A stretch of DNA of 12,519 bases from JAENVT01 sp031370825 (lineage in GTDB: Bacteria > Actinomycetota > Acidimicrobiia > Acidimicrobiales > Ilumatobacteraceae): the NCBI GenBank assembly GCA_031370825.1, contig JANMRB010000054.1, positions 1 to 12,519 on the forward strand, written 5' to 3'. The stretch's first letter is position 1. The number at the start of each line of letters is the position of its first letter. The position numbers were made by a program, and so were the translations under genes. Below, piece after piece: positions 1-6,306 of the stretch. The notes beneath the pieces were generated by a model. The model worked only from the letters and a program-made list of their open reading frames with translations, ran no database searches and was not told the DNA's origin.

Positions 1-70
1 TGTCGTTGTCAGTGAGATCGCCGGCGGCCTGCTTGATCCGGCCCTTGGCTTGATCGAGATCCTTGTCCAT
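1..70 (-). CDS. CsbD-family stress protein, N-terminal part (runs off the window)
   Basis: Only the first 23 codons lie in the window, and they read leftward from the ATG at 70-68. The visible protein begins MDKDLDQAKGRIKQAAGDLT and continues DND. The K-G-x-I-K-x-A-x-G-x-L-T-x-(N/D) pattern is the typical opening of CsbD-like proteins, which are small (about 60 residues), highly charged and usually induced by general stress. The molecular role of the family is not established. No good ribosome binding site is seen, only a weak AGAAAG about 10 bases upstream. A SigB/SigF-like promoter sits upstream at 118-143, which fits the family, since Bacillus csbD is controlled by sigma B. Family assignment is fairly sure; length and C-terminus cannot be seen. 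Confidence 0.82.
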   Translation of the reverse strand, partial: MDKDLDQAKGRIKQAAGDLTDND

Positions 71-117
71 CGTGTGCAGCTTTCTGTGGGTATGGCGGGT
101 AATGGTCTGCTTGCGGG

Positions 118-143
118 GTACCCGACCGACTCATGAGCCAAAC
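118..143 (-). promoter_or_regulatory. SigB/SigF-type promoter for the CsbD-family gene
   Basis: Read on the minus strand, GTTTGG (143-138) is followed by a 14-base spacer and GGGTAC (123-118). This matches the general-stress sigma consensus of Gram-positive bacteria (GTTT, spacer, GGGTA). The expected start of transcription, near 110, would leave a leader of about 40 bases before the ATG at 70. Assignment is by consensus and context only. Confidence 0.6.
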
Positions 144-154
144 GCACCTGCCCG

Positions 155-180
155 GTTTGCCATGTCACCCGTTTGGGTAA
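155..180 (+). promoter_or_regulatory. SigB/SigF-type promoter for the 28-residue membrane peptide
   Basis: GTTTGC (155-160), a 14-base spacer and GGGTAA (175-180) have the same layout as the divergent promoter at 118-143. Transcription would start near 187-188, only about 3 bases before the ATG at 191, so the message would be almost leaderless. This fits the lack of a Shine-Dalgarno sequence there. Leaderless messages are common in actinobacteria. Confidence 0.55.
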
Positions 181-190
181 CACGATCACC

Positions 191-277
191 ATGCTGCTCG
201 CATCCGGTATCTACATCAGCGGGGGCCTCATCGGCCTCATCCTTCTCATCGTCATCATCGTCCTGATACTGCGGTAG
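191..277 (+). CDS. 28-residue single-span membrane peptide
   Basis: This short reading frame opens with ATG at 191 and stops with TAG at 275-277. It begins MLLASGIYISGGLIGLILLI and continues VIIVLILR. From about residue 11 it is one uninterrupted run of Ile, Leu, Val and Gly long enough to cross the membrane, ending in a single Arg. Seventeen of the 28 residues are I, L or V. Tiny hydrophobic proteins of this kind are often found beside CsbD-like genes; I recognise the type but not a named family. The stress-type promoter immediately upstream is the main support for expression. No Shine-Dalgarno is present, so translation would be near-leaderless. A chance frame is possible, since short Ile/Leu runs can arise in non-coding DNA. 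Confidence 0.5.
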   Translation: MLLASGIYISGGLIGLILLIVIIVLILR

Positions 278-341
278 CCAGGGGAACATCGCTCGGCCAG
301 CCCGCTACCCGATGTTGAGAACGGCGGGATCTCCGACCACA

Positions 342-761
342 ATGGCGACGATGCCAAGCCGTCGACGTCCAAAGGCCCCGCCGCCTCGAGAGCTCTCGGA
401 CGCTGAGCGCTTCGCCCAGAGCCTGCGCGATTCCGCCGAGTCCGACCGCCGCGCCAAACAAGCGGCAACAGATCGAAAGGCGCAACAAGAGCGTCTGAAG
501 GTCGAAGCTGTAGAACTAGCTGCCCGATTGGGTCGCGCCCAGGCAGCGCACCAGCGCGCCGTCGAGCTCGTCAAAGAGGCCCAACGCACCGGCAGAGGCG
601 CTGCGGCGGCCGACATTGCCTGGCGGGAAGCCAAGGCCGAGCTCCTCGAGTTGGAGACCGGTAAGCGCCCGGCGTGGGCTGCCCGCACCGCCGAGCCTGC
701 AGAACCAGCGGCCACCGACACAGAGGCGCCAGACGTAGCCGACGAGAGTGACGACAGCTAG
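342..761 (+). CDS. Basic, Ala/Arg-rich coiled-coil protein of unknown function
   Basis: The product has 139 residues from this ATG. Residues 1-16 are a basic, Pro-rich start. Residues about 18-105 are rich in Ala, Glu, Arg, Lys and Gln with no Pro or Cys, predicting one long helix or coiled coil. Residues 112-139 form an acidic Ala/Pro/Glu/Asp tail ending ADESDDS. There is no signal peptide or membrane span. The frame also opens at 312, but the ten codons before 342 do not show the strong G/C third-base bias of the rest, so I favour 342; 351 is a further in-frame ATG. No clear ribosome binding site is seen at any of them. The gene may be cotranscribed with the peptide 64 bases upstream. It converges on the response regulator gene, with 7 bases between the stops. 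I do not recognise a family. Confidence 0.6.
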   Translation: MATMPSRRRPKAPPPRELSDAERFAQSLRDSAESDRRAKQAATDRKAQQERLKVEAVELAARLGRAQAAHQRAVELVKEAQRTGRGAAAADIAWREAKAELLELETGKRPAWAARTAEPAEPAATDTEAPDVADESDDS

Positions 762-768
762 AGCTCAG

Positions 769-1410
769 CTAGAGCAGACGCCGGTCCGTCGCCCAGGCGG
801 TGAGCTCGTGGCGGTTGGAGAGTTGCAGCTTGCGAAGGACCGACGACACATGTGTCTCGACCGTCTTGACCGAGACGTGTATCCGTGCGGCCACCTCTTT
901 GTAGGTGTATCCGCGAGCGATCAGCCGAAGAACCTCCTGCTCTCGATGCGTCAGTCGGTCCATTTCCGGGTCAGAGGCCAGGGGCGCCGAGCCGGCAAAG
1001 GCATCCAGGACGAAGCCGGCTAGTCGCGGTGAGAAGACGGCGTCGCCCGCATGCACACGGCGAATAGCATCGAGCAGCTCTTCACGAGTGATGGTCTTGG
1101 TGACGTAGCCCCGAGCGCCGGCGCGTATCACGCCGATCACGTCGTCGGCGGCGTCAGAGACCGACAACGCCAGGCACTTGGTGTTGGGCAACCCGTCGGC
1201 CAGTCCCTCGAGGATCGCCCGGCCTCCTCCATTCGGAAGGTGCACGTCGAGCAGAACCACGTCAGGCTTGGTGGCGCGGATTGCGAGGATCGCCTCATCG
1301 ACCGTTCCGACGTCACCGACGATGTCCACCGCGTCGCCGATCTCGGCCTTCACACCGGAGCGGAAGAGGGCGTGATCGTCGACCACGAACACTCGAACCC
1401 GGCCGGTCAT
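769..1410 (-). CDS. LuxR/NarL-family two-component response regulator
   Basis: The protein has 213 residues. The receiver domain spans about 5-120, with acidic pocket D11-D12, phosphoacceptor D55 in LLDVHLP, switch residue S83 and K105 in GYVTKT. A linker leads to a GerE/LuxR DNA-binding domain at about 150-210, carrying LTHREQEVLRLIARG and the recognition-helix region KEVAARIHVSVKTVETHVSS. The ATG at 1410 overlaps the kinase stop as ATGA, so the two are translationally coupled. An in-frame GTG at 1431 is less likely, because the seven added codons lack third-base G/C bias. It is the partner of the PspC-domain histidine kinase and by analogy should control the divergent PspC gene at 2731 and perhaps its own operon. 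Function as a transcription factor is secure; targets are inferred. Confidence 0.93.
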   Translation of the reverse strand: MTGRVRVFVVDDHALFRSGVKAEIGDAVDIVGDVGTVDEAILAIRATKPDVVLLDVHLPNGGGRAILEGLADGLPNTKCLALSVSDAADDVIGVIRAGARGYVTKTITREELLDAIRRVHAGDAVFSPRLAGFVLDAFAGSAPLASDPEMDRLTHREQEVLRLIARGYTYKEVAARIHVSVKTVETHVSSVLRKLQLSNRHELTAWATDRRLL

Positions 1411-2600
1411 CGCGGCACCATCAATTCCCACTCCGTGCCTGCGCCCGGCGACGACTCCAATTCAGCGCTCCCACCGACACGCGCGATGCGGTCACGTATC
1501 GACATCGCGATGCCGCGTCGATCGTTACCGATCTCGCTCGCAGAGAAACCAACCCCCTTGTCACGGACGAAGGCGGTGATCGTGTTCGGCTCGACTTCGA
1601 TGTACACGCTCACGAGATCGGCGCGCGCGTGCTTGGCGGCGTTGACCGTCGCCTCGCGGACCGCCATCAGCAAGGCATCGACCGCTGGTGTCATCGTCAC
1701 GTCGCCGACCACGACCAGGTCGACCGGCATACCATGATCCAACTCGACCTCGGCGGCGATTCCCTCCGCACGAGCCGTCAAGGACCCGACCGCGGCGCTG
1801 GCTTTGACGTCGTACAGCCAACTGCGCAGCTCACGCTCTTGGCGCCGGGCGAGCATCACCATCCGGCGCGGATCCGACGCGGCGCGCTGCATCAGGGCAA
1901 GCGTCTGCAGGACCGAGTCGTGAAGGTGCGCTGCCATGTCGTTGCGCTCCTGATCGCGGATGCGCGCTCGTTCCTCGTCGCGGAGTTGTGTCGTCAACCG
2001 GCCGACGTATGGGCCGACGAGCACGGCTGTCCCTGCCAGCGCCATTGCCAGTGCCGCAAGTGCCGCGGGCAGTTGCGCCAACCGCACGCCACGGGCGGTC
2101 AGGGCGACAACACCGGCGATCGCCAATGCGACGCCGCCGAGCGATCGCAGCGGCGTGACCCGGCCATGTAACACGCGCTCGAGCGGATCCTGTTCAGGGC
2201 GCAAATCACGGCCGCGGTACCAGAGCAGGGCGGATCCGCTGGCCACGACGACCGCGGGCAACATGATCGCGTCGCCCGGCCAGAGGCCGACGTTCCGAGC
2301 GGTCATCAACAACCCTCCGGTGCCCACAACCATGGCAAGAGATCGTGCCGAGACCGTCTCCGGCTCAATGGCGGCAGGCACCTGATCGTCGGGTGACCTG
2401 CTGATGCCCCAGCCGATGACGTACAAAACCACACCGATGCCGCCGGCAAGAGTCAGGACCAGCAGCGCGATTCGAACGACGTAGGTGTCGACGCCGTAGC
2501 GCTTCGCAAATCCGCCACACACCCCGAACAACATCCGTTCGGTCGACGAGCGGGCGAACTCGATCCGCGGGTCGCCGTGCGCTGCCGGGGAACTGTGCAT
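1407..2600 (-). CDS. PspC-domain sensor histidine kinase (NarL/LiaS-type)
   Basis: The protein has 397 residues. The N-terminal PspC domain lies at about 14-70 (RMLFGVCGGFAKRYGVD, then a hydrophobic segment at 42-66). Four further hydrophobic segments follow at about 87-103, 111-127, 153-170 and 178-198. The HisKA_3-type dimerisation helix carries HLHDSVLQTL with probable phosphorylated H227 followed by D228. The ATPase domain shows the N box (REATVNAAKHA, N320), DKGVGF (D347) and GIAMSIRDR (363-371), then GAGTEW. The kinase presumably senses envelope stress through its membrane part and phosphorylates the regulator encoded 3' to it. I chose the ATG at 2600; a GTG at 2633 would add 11 residues that look non-coding. 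PspC fused directly to a histidine kinase, divergent from another PspC gene, is a known actinobacterial arrangement. The ligand is unknown. Confidence 0.9.
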   Translation of the reverse strand: MHSSPAAHGDPRIEFARSSTERMLFGVCGGFAKRYGVDTYVVRIALLVLTLAGGIGVVLYVIGWGISRSPDDQVPAAIEPETVSARSLAMVVGTGGLLMTARNVGLWPGDAIMLPAVVVASGSALLWYRGRDLRPEQDPLERVLHGRVTPLRSLGGVALAIAGVVALTARGVRLAQLPAALAALAMALAGTAVLVGPYVGRLTTQLRDEERARIRDQERNDMAAHLHDSVLQTLALMQRAASDPRRMVMLARRQERELRSWLYDVKASAAVGSLTARAEGIAAEVELDHGMPVDLVVVGDVTMTPAVDALLMAVREATVNAAKHARADLVSVYIEVEPNTITAFVRDKGVGFSASEIGNDRRGIAMSIRDRIARVGGSAELESSPGAGTEWELMVPR

Positions 2601-2634
2601 ATACCTATCGTGCCATTGAACGGGGCTGCACACA

Positions 2635-2651
2635 TCAGGTGCTCACCCTGA
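2635..2651. promoter_or_regulatory. Inverted repeat in the divergent kinase/PspC spacer, candidate operator
   Basis: The 17-base TCAGGTGCTCACCCTGA reads as TCAGGTG-CT-CACC(C)TGA, a near-perfect inverted repeat with one bulged base; the core GGTGCTCACC is fully symmetrical. It lies in the 130-bp spacer 2601-2730 between two divergent genes, about 80 bp upstream of 2731 and 35 bp upstream of 2600. A dimeric LuxR-type regulator could bind here. I found no convincing -10/-35 pair in this spacer for either gene and no strong ribosome binding site. The operator role is inference from position. Confidence 0.35.
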
Positions 2652-2730
2652 TGAGCATCGATCGAAGTCAGGGATCAACCAGGGTCGTCCCCGATGGCGT
2701 CGACGTGCCGACATCCGTACCGTTGCCCCC

Positions 2731-4191
2731 ATGACAAACCTCGAGACGGAGCCGGCACCGCTGCCGCCACCGACCCCGCTGAGCACACCGCCCGAAAATC
2801 GTTGGGCTCGATCCGATGACCGCGTGGTGCTGGGTGTCGCGGGTGGATTGGGCCGCGCGTTGGCGCTCGAGCCGTTGTTCGTGCGCATCGCCTTTGTGGT
2901 GCTGGCTCTGTTCAGCGGCGTCGGAGTCCTCCTCTACATCGCCGCACTCGCGCTGCTTGCCGACTCGCCGACGTCGCGGCCGCCATCGGTGGCGCGTCGC
3001 GTCGTTGGCGCGCTCGCGGTTCTGTTGGCCGTCCGATGGCTGTTCGGCGGGGGCGCCTCGCTGCCAGACCCCGGTTGGGTGGTTGCGATCGGTCTGCTCG
3101 GCGCCGCCGTCGCGCTGTGGCGTGGTCGAACACCCGCAGCCCTGCCGCCAGCTGTTCCGGCCAGTGACTCGGTGGTGACCTCCGCCGGCGAGTCCACGGG
3201 CGAACGATGGAACTCATGGAGCACCCAGCGTCGAGACCGACCGCGCCCCCCGCGGTCGACTCTCGGGCTGTTGACGGTCGGCATGGCGACCGTGGTGGGT
3301 GCCTTGGTGTGGCTGCTCAACAGTAATTCCGACAACCGTGGCGCGTACGCCTTCGGGGGGGCAACGGTGGTCATCGGCGCGGGCCTACTGGTCGGCACGT
3401 TTGCGGGAAGCGCCCGCTGGCTGATCGTGCCGGCGCTGGCCACGGCTACCGCCGCAGTCGTCGCCTCCGCATTCGGCTTCACCGGCGTCGGTCTGGACGC
3501 TCGTAGCGGCAGCCGTACCGAGTTCATCGGACCAGGAAGCAGCGTCGCCACCGAGTACCGCGCCAGTTTCGGGAGCTTCGAACTCGTTCTCGTCGACTAC
3601 CCGGGTGACGTCGCGACGGCGATCGATGTCGGCGTCGGCGACCTGACCGTGGTCGTTCCCGACGATGCCCGCGTGCAAGTCGATGCCCGCGTCGGGATCG
3701 GCGCGATCGACGTGCTCGGGTCAAGTCGCAGTGGATACCGGCGCACGCTGAGCCTCGACTCGCACAACGACGGCGGCCGCCTGATCAAGTTGAAGCTTCG
3801 AACAGGCGTCGGCCACATCGAGGTCCGCCGTGGCACCTTGTTCGATCAAGTGCCGCCGATCACCGCACCTGCGGTGCTGCCCGACATTCCGCTCATCAGG
3901 TCGTTCGGCGACGGCACGCTGCTGTTCTCCGACGGCTCCATCGACTTCGGAGACGGACGCAGGATCGAGGCAGACGGTTCCTACGGGGTCACGATCGTCG
4001 AGCAGCGACCCGATGGGTCCATCCAACTCGACAACGGTGCGATCGTCCGTGCCGACGGCACGCTGGTGACACCTGGCGGCTTCGTGATACCCCGCCCGGG
4101 CCGACCACCTGCGGTACCGGGAAGCGTCATCCCGACACCGTCGCCGACGCCAACGCCAACGACGGCTGTCACGACGGGGACACAGCCGTGA
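2731..4191 (+). CDS. PspC/LiaF-like envelope-stress membrane protein with C-terminal DG repeats
   Basis: The product has 486 residues. A Pro-rich start (1-24) is followed by a PspC domain (about 25-78: DDRVVLGVAGGLGRALALEP plus a membrane span). More spans lie near 90-105, 114-130, 178-196, 206-226 and 229-250. Residues about 255-370 form a beta-rich region resembling the LiaF/DUF4097-type C-terminal domain (GVGDLTVVVPDDARVQVDAR, GIGAIDVLG, GVGHIEVRRG). Residues 392-450 carry short DG repeats, mostly seven apart (DG at 394, 401, 408, 415, 428, 442, with NG at 435). The tail 466-486 is Pro/Thr-rich. By family knowledge it would monitor or modulate membrane stress together with the divergent kinase-regulator pair. 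The GTGA overlap with the next gene shows an operon. The DG-repeat extension is unusual for the family as I know it. Confidence 0.85.
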   Translation: MTNLETEPAPLPPPTPLSTPPENRWARSDDRVVLGVAGGLGRALALEPLFVRIAFVVLALFSGVGVLLYIAALALLADSPTSRPPSVARRVVGALAVLLAVRWLFGGGASLPDPGWVVAIGLLGAAVALWRGRTPAALPPAVPASDSVVTSAGESTGERWNSWSTQRRDRPRPPRSTLGLLTVGMATVVGALVWLLNSNSDNRGAYAFGGATVVIGAGLLVGTFAGSARWLIVPALATATAAVVASAFGFTGVGLDARSGSRTEFIGPGSSVATEYRASFGSFELVLVDYPGDVATAIDVGVGDLTVVVPDDARVQVDARVGIGAIDVLGSSRSGYRRTLSLDSHNDGGRLIKLKLRTGVGHIEVRRGTLFDQVPPITAPAVLPDIPLIRSFGDGTLLFSDGSIDFGDGRRIEADGSYGVTIVEQRPDGSIQLDNGAIVRADGTLVTPGGFVIPRPGRPPAVPGSVIPTPSPTPTPTTAVTTGTQP

Positions 4192-4418
4192 AGACCCATC
4201 GACTCGATCTCACCTCGTTGCTGTTCGGCATCGCCACGGTCGTACTCGGCATTGGCGCCATCAGGGGCACGCTGGGCAACCTCATCAACAATCGCCCGGA
4301 CGCTCTGATCCCGTTGCTTCTGCTCGGTGTCGGTCTCGTGGCCATCGGCACCGCAGCCAGACGATCATTTCAAGATGTTGACCGCGCGAGCGATGACCAG
4401 GACGAGGGTGCTCAGTGA
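4188..4418 (+). CDS. Small two-span membrane protein, operon partner of the PspC protein
   Basis: The product has 76 residues. Its GTG start overlaps the PspC-gene stop (GTGA at 4188-4191), which supports translational coupling and this start. Hydrophobic segments lie at about 8-27 (LTSLLFGIATVVLGIGAIRG) and 40-58 (ALIPLLLLGVGLVAIGTAA), joined by a short polar loop. The tail is charged (RRSFQDVDRASDDQDEGAQ). The layout resembles the small membrane segments that accompany LiaF/PspC proteins. A role in envelope-stress signalling is inferred from the operon alone. The last 54 bases overlap the 3' end of the convergent membrane-protein gene on the other strand, and both frames look genuine there. 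Confidence 0.75.
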   Translation: MKTHRLDLTSLLFGIATVVLGIGAIRGTLGNLINNRPDALIPLLLLGVGLVAIGTAARRSFQDVDRASDDQDEGAQ

Positions 4419-5111
4419 CACGATCGACTGCACCATCATGGTCATCTTCGCCCACCGTGCCAGCGGCAGCACGTCCGTCGGGCTGAACGCTGCCGCGGTG
4501 GTGAATGACACATAGAGGTAGTCGAGAAACTCAGGCTTCCAGTCCGGCGCCGACAGGTCGGGTGCGGTCATCTGCGGAAAGAGAAGGTCGGGGTACGGCT
4601 TCAACGCCCGGGATCGGGCTGCCGGACCACCGCGATCGAGGTCCCAGTACCACATGCCGAACACGATCACGTTGGTCAGCCAGATTGCTCCGCCTGTCAG
4701 CAACAACGTGGTCGGATCCTGTTCCTTGCCTCGCAGGAGTGCCGCAATCAATCGGCCAGCGGAACCCGCGTTGGCCAAGCTGATGACTGCTATGAGCAAC
4801 TTGCTGATGAGTCGAAGTTGTGGCGAAATCCGCGTGAAGCCTTCGTGATTGGCGATCGATAGGCCTAACCCGAGAAGTGCTCCCAGAGTTGGCAACAACC
4901 AATTCGGAGGAATCTCGTAGCGGTTCGGAAGGGCGACCTGCAATGCCGTCGCTGCCAGCACGGCGCAGAGCACCGCCCACGGGGATTCGCTCTCGGTGAT
5001 TCGCCGCCAGACGGGACGAATCAGCGCTGCCGGGATCTTCGAGGACAGCGCCAGCAATTGCTCGATGTCGCCGCGCACGCCGCCCGAATCAACCGGACGT
5101 TCCTCATCCAT
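4365..5111 (-). CDS. Multi-pass membrane protein with a channel-like C-terminal segment
   Basis: The product has 248 residues. A soluble N-terminus of about 44 residues is followed by hydrophobic segments near 45-61, 71-88, 101-124, 135-154 and 222-243. NVIVFGMWYWDLDRGGPAAR (147-166) is a motif I associate with a family of uncharacterised actinobacterial membrane proteins. The C-terminal part, FLDYLYVSFTTAAAFSPTDV (195-214) then LPLARWAKMTMMVQSIVSL, has the order of the pore loop and inner helix of two-span potassium channels. The signature TVGYGD is replaced by TAAAFSPTD. DUF1345-type proteins have a similar ending. No function is assigned; a non-selective or degenerate channel fold is a hypothesis. 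The start overlaps the upstream Rid gene stop by 8 bases, so the two form an operon. The 3' end overlaps a convergent gene by 54 bases. Confidence 0.8.
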   Translation of the reverse strand: MDEERPVDSGGVRGDIEQLLALSSKIPAALIRPVWRRITESESPWAVLCAVLAATALQVALPNRYEIPPNWLLPTLGALLGLGLSIANHEGFTRISPQLRLISKLLIAVISLANAGSAGRLIAALLRGKEQDPTTLLLTGGAIWLTNVIVFGMWYWDLDRGGPAARSRALKPYPDLLFPQMTAPDLSAPDWKPEFLDYLYVSFTTAAAFSPTDVLPLARWAKMTMMVQSIVSLSTLVLVIARAVNILK

Positions 5112-5502
5112 GACGAGGACTGTACGCCTCGACCTCGATCTCCACGAGGTGGTCAGGATCGATCAGTCGCGAGATCTCGACCATGCTCGACACGGGACGG
5201 ATGTCAGCGAACACCTCGCCGTGAGCTGCCCCGACAGCTTCCCAATCGGCAATGTCGAGCACGAATATCCGGGTCCTGACCACCTGCTCGAAGGTGGCCC
5301 CCGCTTTGGCCAGTGCCTCTCCGATGATGCGCAGTATCACTCTGGTCTGCTCACCGACGTCGCCGCGTCCGACAACTTGCCCATCGACAGTCGCTGTCGT
5401 GCCGGCGACATGGACGTAATCACCGCTGCGCACGACTCTGCTGTATCCGACAATGCCTTCCCACGGCCCGCCGGACCCCCATCGTTCAACGTTTGCGCCC
5501 AT
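5104..5502 (-). CDS. Rid (YjgF/YER057c/UK114) family protein, atypical subgroup
   Basis: The product has 132 residues, the usual length of the family. It opens MGANVERWGSGGPWEGIVGY, like the Rid subgroup beginning with a WGSGGPWE motif, and carries SGDYVHVAGTT, EQTRVILRIIGEALAKAGAT and VVRTRIFVLDI. RidA proteins are trimers that hydrolyse reactive enamines and imines, using an Arg equivalent to R105 of E. coli RidA. Here the aligned segment reads RPVSSMVEISRL, with Ser105 where PARSCVEV has the Arg. Glu is kept in EIEVEAY. Loss of the Arg places it with subgroups not shown to be deaminases. I chose the ATG at 5502; a GTG at 5520 would add six residues, and neither has a good ribosome binding site. 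It is coupled by an 8-base overlap to the downstream membrane protein. Confidence 0.88.
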   Translation of the reverse strand: MGANVERWGSGGPWEGIVGYSRVVRSGDYVHVAGTTATVDGQVVGRGDVGEQTRVILRIIGEALAKAGATFEQVVRTRIFVLDIADWEAVGAAHGEVFADIRPVSSMVEISRLIDPDHLVEIEVEAYSPRHG

Positions 5503-5578
5503 CTCCGCAGCATTGCACACGTCAGCGCGGACGGCGATGAGCGTTCAACTTCGGGCATGATCACGCCGATAGAACGAT

Positions 5579-6283
5579 GTGAAGTTCGGCGCGGACACCA
5601 ACCTGGTGACAACGGCGTCGGTCGCCATGTCTGATCGCACGACCTTGGTCGCCCTCATCGCCATCGGCATTCTGGCTGCAGCGGGCGCTGCGCTCGGTGT
5701 GTTCGCTGCGATTCGCAGCCGCCGAAACCGCCACTTCGCGCACCTGGCGCTCTGTGACGATCTGACGGGTGTCGGCAATCGTCGCCGTCTGGACCGCGAT
5801 CTCGCACTCGAGGCCACCAGCAACGAAACAACACCCGTCGCCGTCATCATGGTCGATGTCGATCACTTCAAACGGATCAACGATGACCACGGTCACGATG
5901 CGGGCGACCAAGCGCTGCGCGGGGTGGCAGCAGTGCTCCGTCGCGAGGTGCGAGCGGGCGACGTCGTGTACCGGTACGGCGGCGAGGAGTTCTGCGTGCT
6001 GCTTGCCCAGACCAACTCGATCGAGGCTGCTCAGGTCGCCGAACGCATTCGGGTCGGCGTCTCGCGCATGGCCTTGGCCATCGACGAGCCGCTGACGGTT
6101 TCGATCGGTGTAGCGCTCGGCAAAGGGACGCACGTGGCGCAGACGATGCTGCGCGCCGACGAGGCATTGTTCAAGTCGAAAGATGGCGGGCGCGACCGCG
6201 TGACGCTGGCGGCCCAGCCATTGCTCGGCCCGCTTGCGGTTTCGTTCCCCACTGTTCCGGCGCACGACGCTACGTTGGGCTGA
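5579..6283 (+). CDS. Membrane-anchored diguanylate cyclase (GGDEF domain)
   Basis: The product has 234 residues from the GTG at 5579. One membrane span (about 21-45) is followed by a basic stretch RSRRNRH, and the GGDEF domain occupies about 52-210. Visible are DDLTGVGNRRRLDRDL, VDVDHFKRINDDHGHDAGD (metal and substrate binding), the catalytic GGEEF at 134-138 and the inhibitory RxxD site (R125-D128) exactly five residues before it. SIGVA and ADEALFKSKDGGRDRV complete the domain. It should make cyclic di-GMP from two GTP with product inhibition; there is no EAL domain. There is no recognised sensor domain. An ATG at 5627 is possible, but the 16 codons before it show strong G/C third-base bias, favouring 5579. 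hisC follows 23 bases downstream. Confidence 0.92.
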   Translation: MKFGADTNLVTTASVAMSDRTTLVALIAIGILAAAGAALGVFAAIRSRRNRHFAHLALCDDLTGVGNRRRLDRDLALEATSNETTPVAVIMVDVDHFKRINDDHGHDAGDQALRGVAAVLRREVRAGDVVYRYGGEEFCVLLAQTNSIEAAQVAERIRVGVSRMALAIDEPLTVSIGVALGKGTHVAQTMLRADEALFKSKDGGRDRVTLAAQPLLGPLAVSFPTVPAHDATLG

Positions 6284-6296
6284 CTACTCGCCCAAC
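6274..6296 (+). other. Intercistronic hairpin between the GGDEF gene and hisC
   Basis: GTTGGGC (6274-6280) and GCCCAAC (6290-6296) form a perfect 7-bp stem with a 9-base loop. The loop holds the GGDEF stop codon, and the right arm ends one base before the hisC ribosome binding site GGAG (6298-6301). No run of T follows, so it does not look like a standard terminator. It could shield the hisC start or protect an mRNA end. Confidence 0.4.
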
Positions 6297-6306
6297 CGGA
6301 GCATCC

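Noticed and set aside
63..266. A 67-codon plus-strand frame ending in poly-Ser
   Set aside because: It overlaps the csbD start and the promoter region. The Ser run comes from reading the Ile/Leu codons of the 28-residue peptide in another frame.
1051..2171. Two long plus-strand frames (from 1051 and 1281) antisense to the regulator and kinase
   Set aside because: The minus-strand genes carry all expected kinase and receiver motifs. The plus-strand products look like random GC-rich translation.
2601..2730. TTGAAC at 2616-2621 as a -35 box for the PspC operon
   Set aside because: No acceptable -10 hexamer lies 16-18 bases downstream, so I do not call a promoter.
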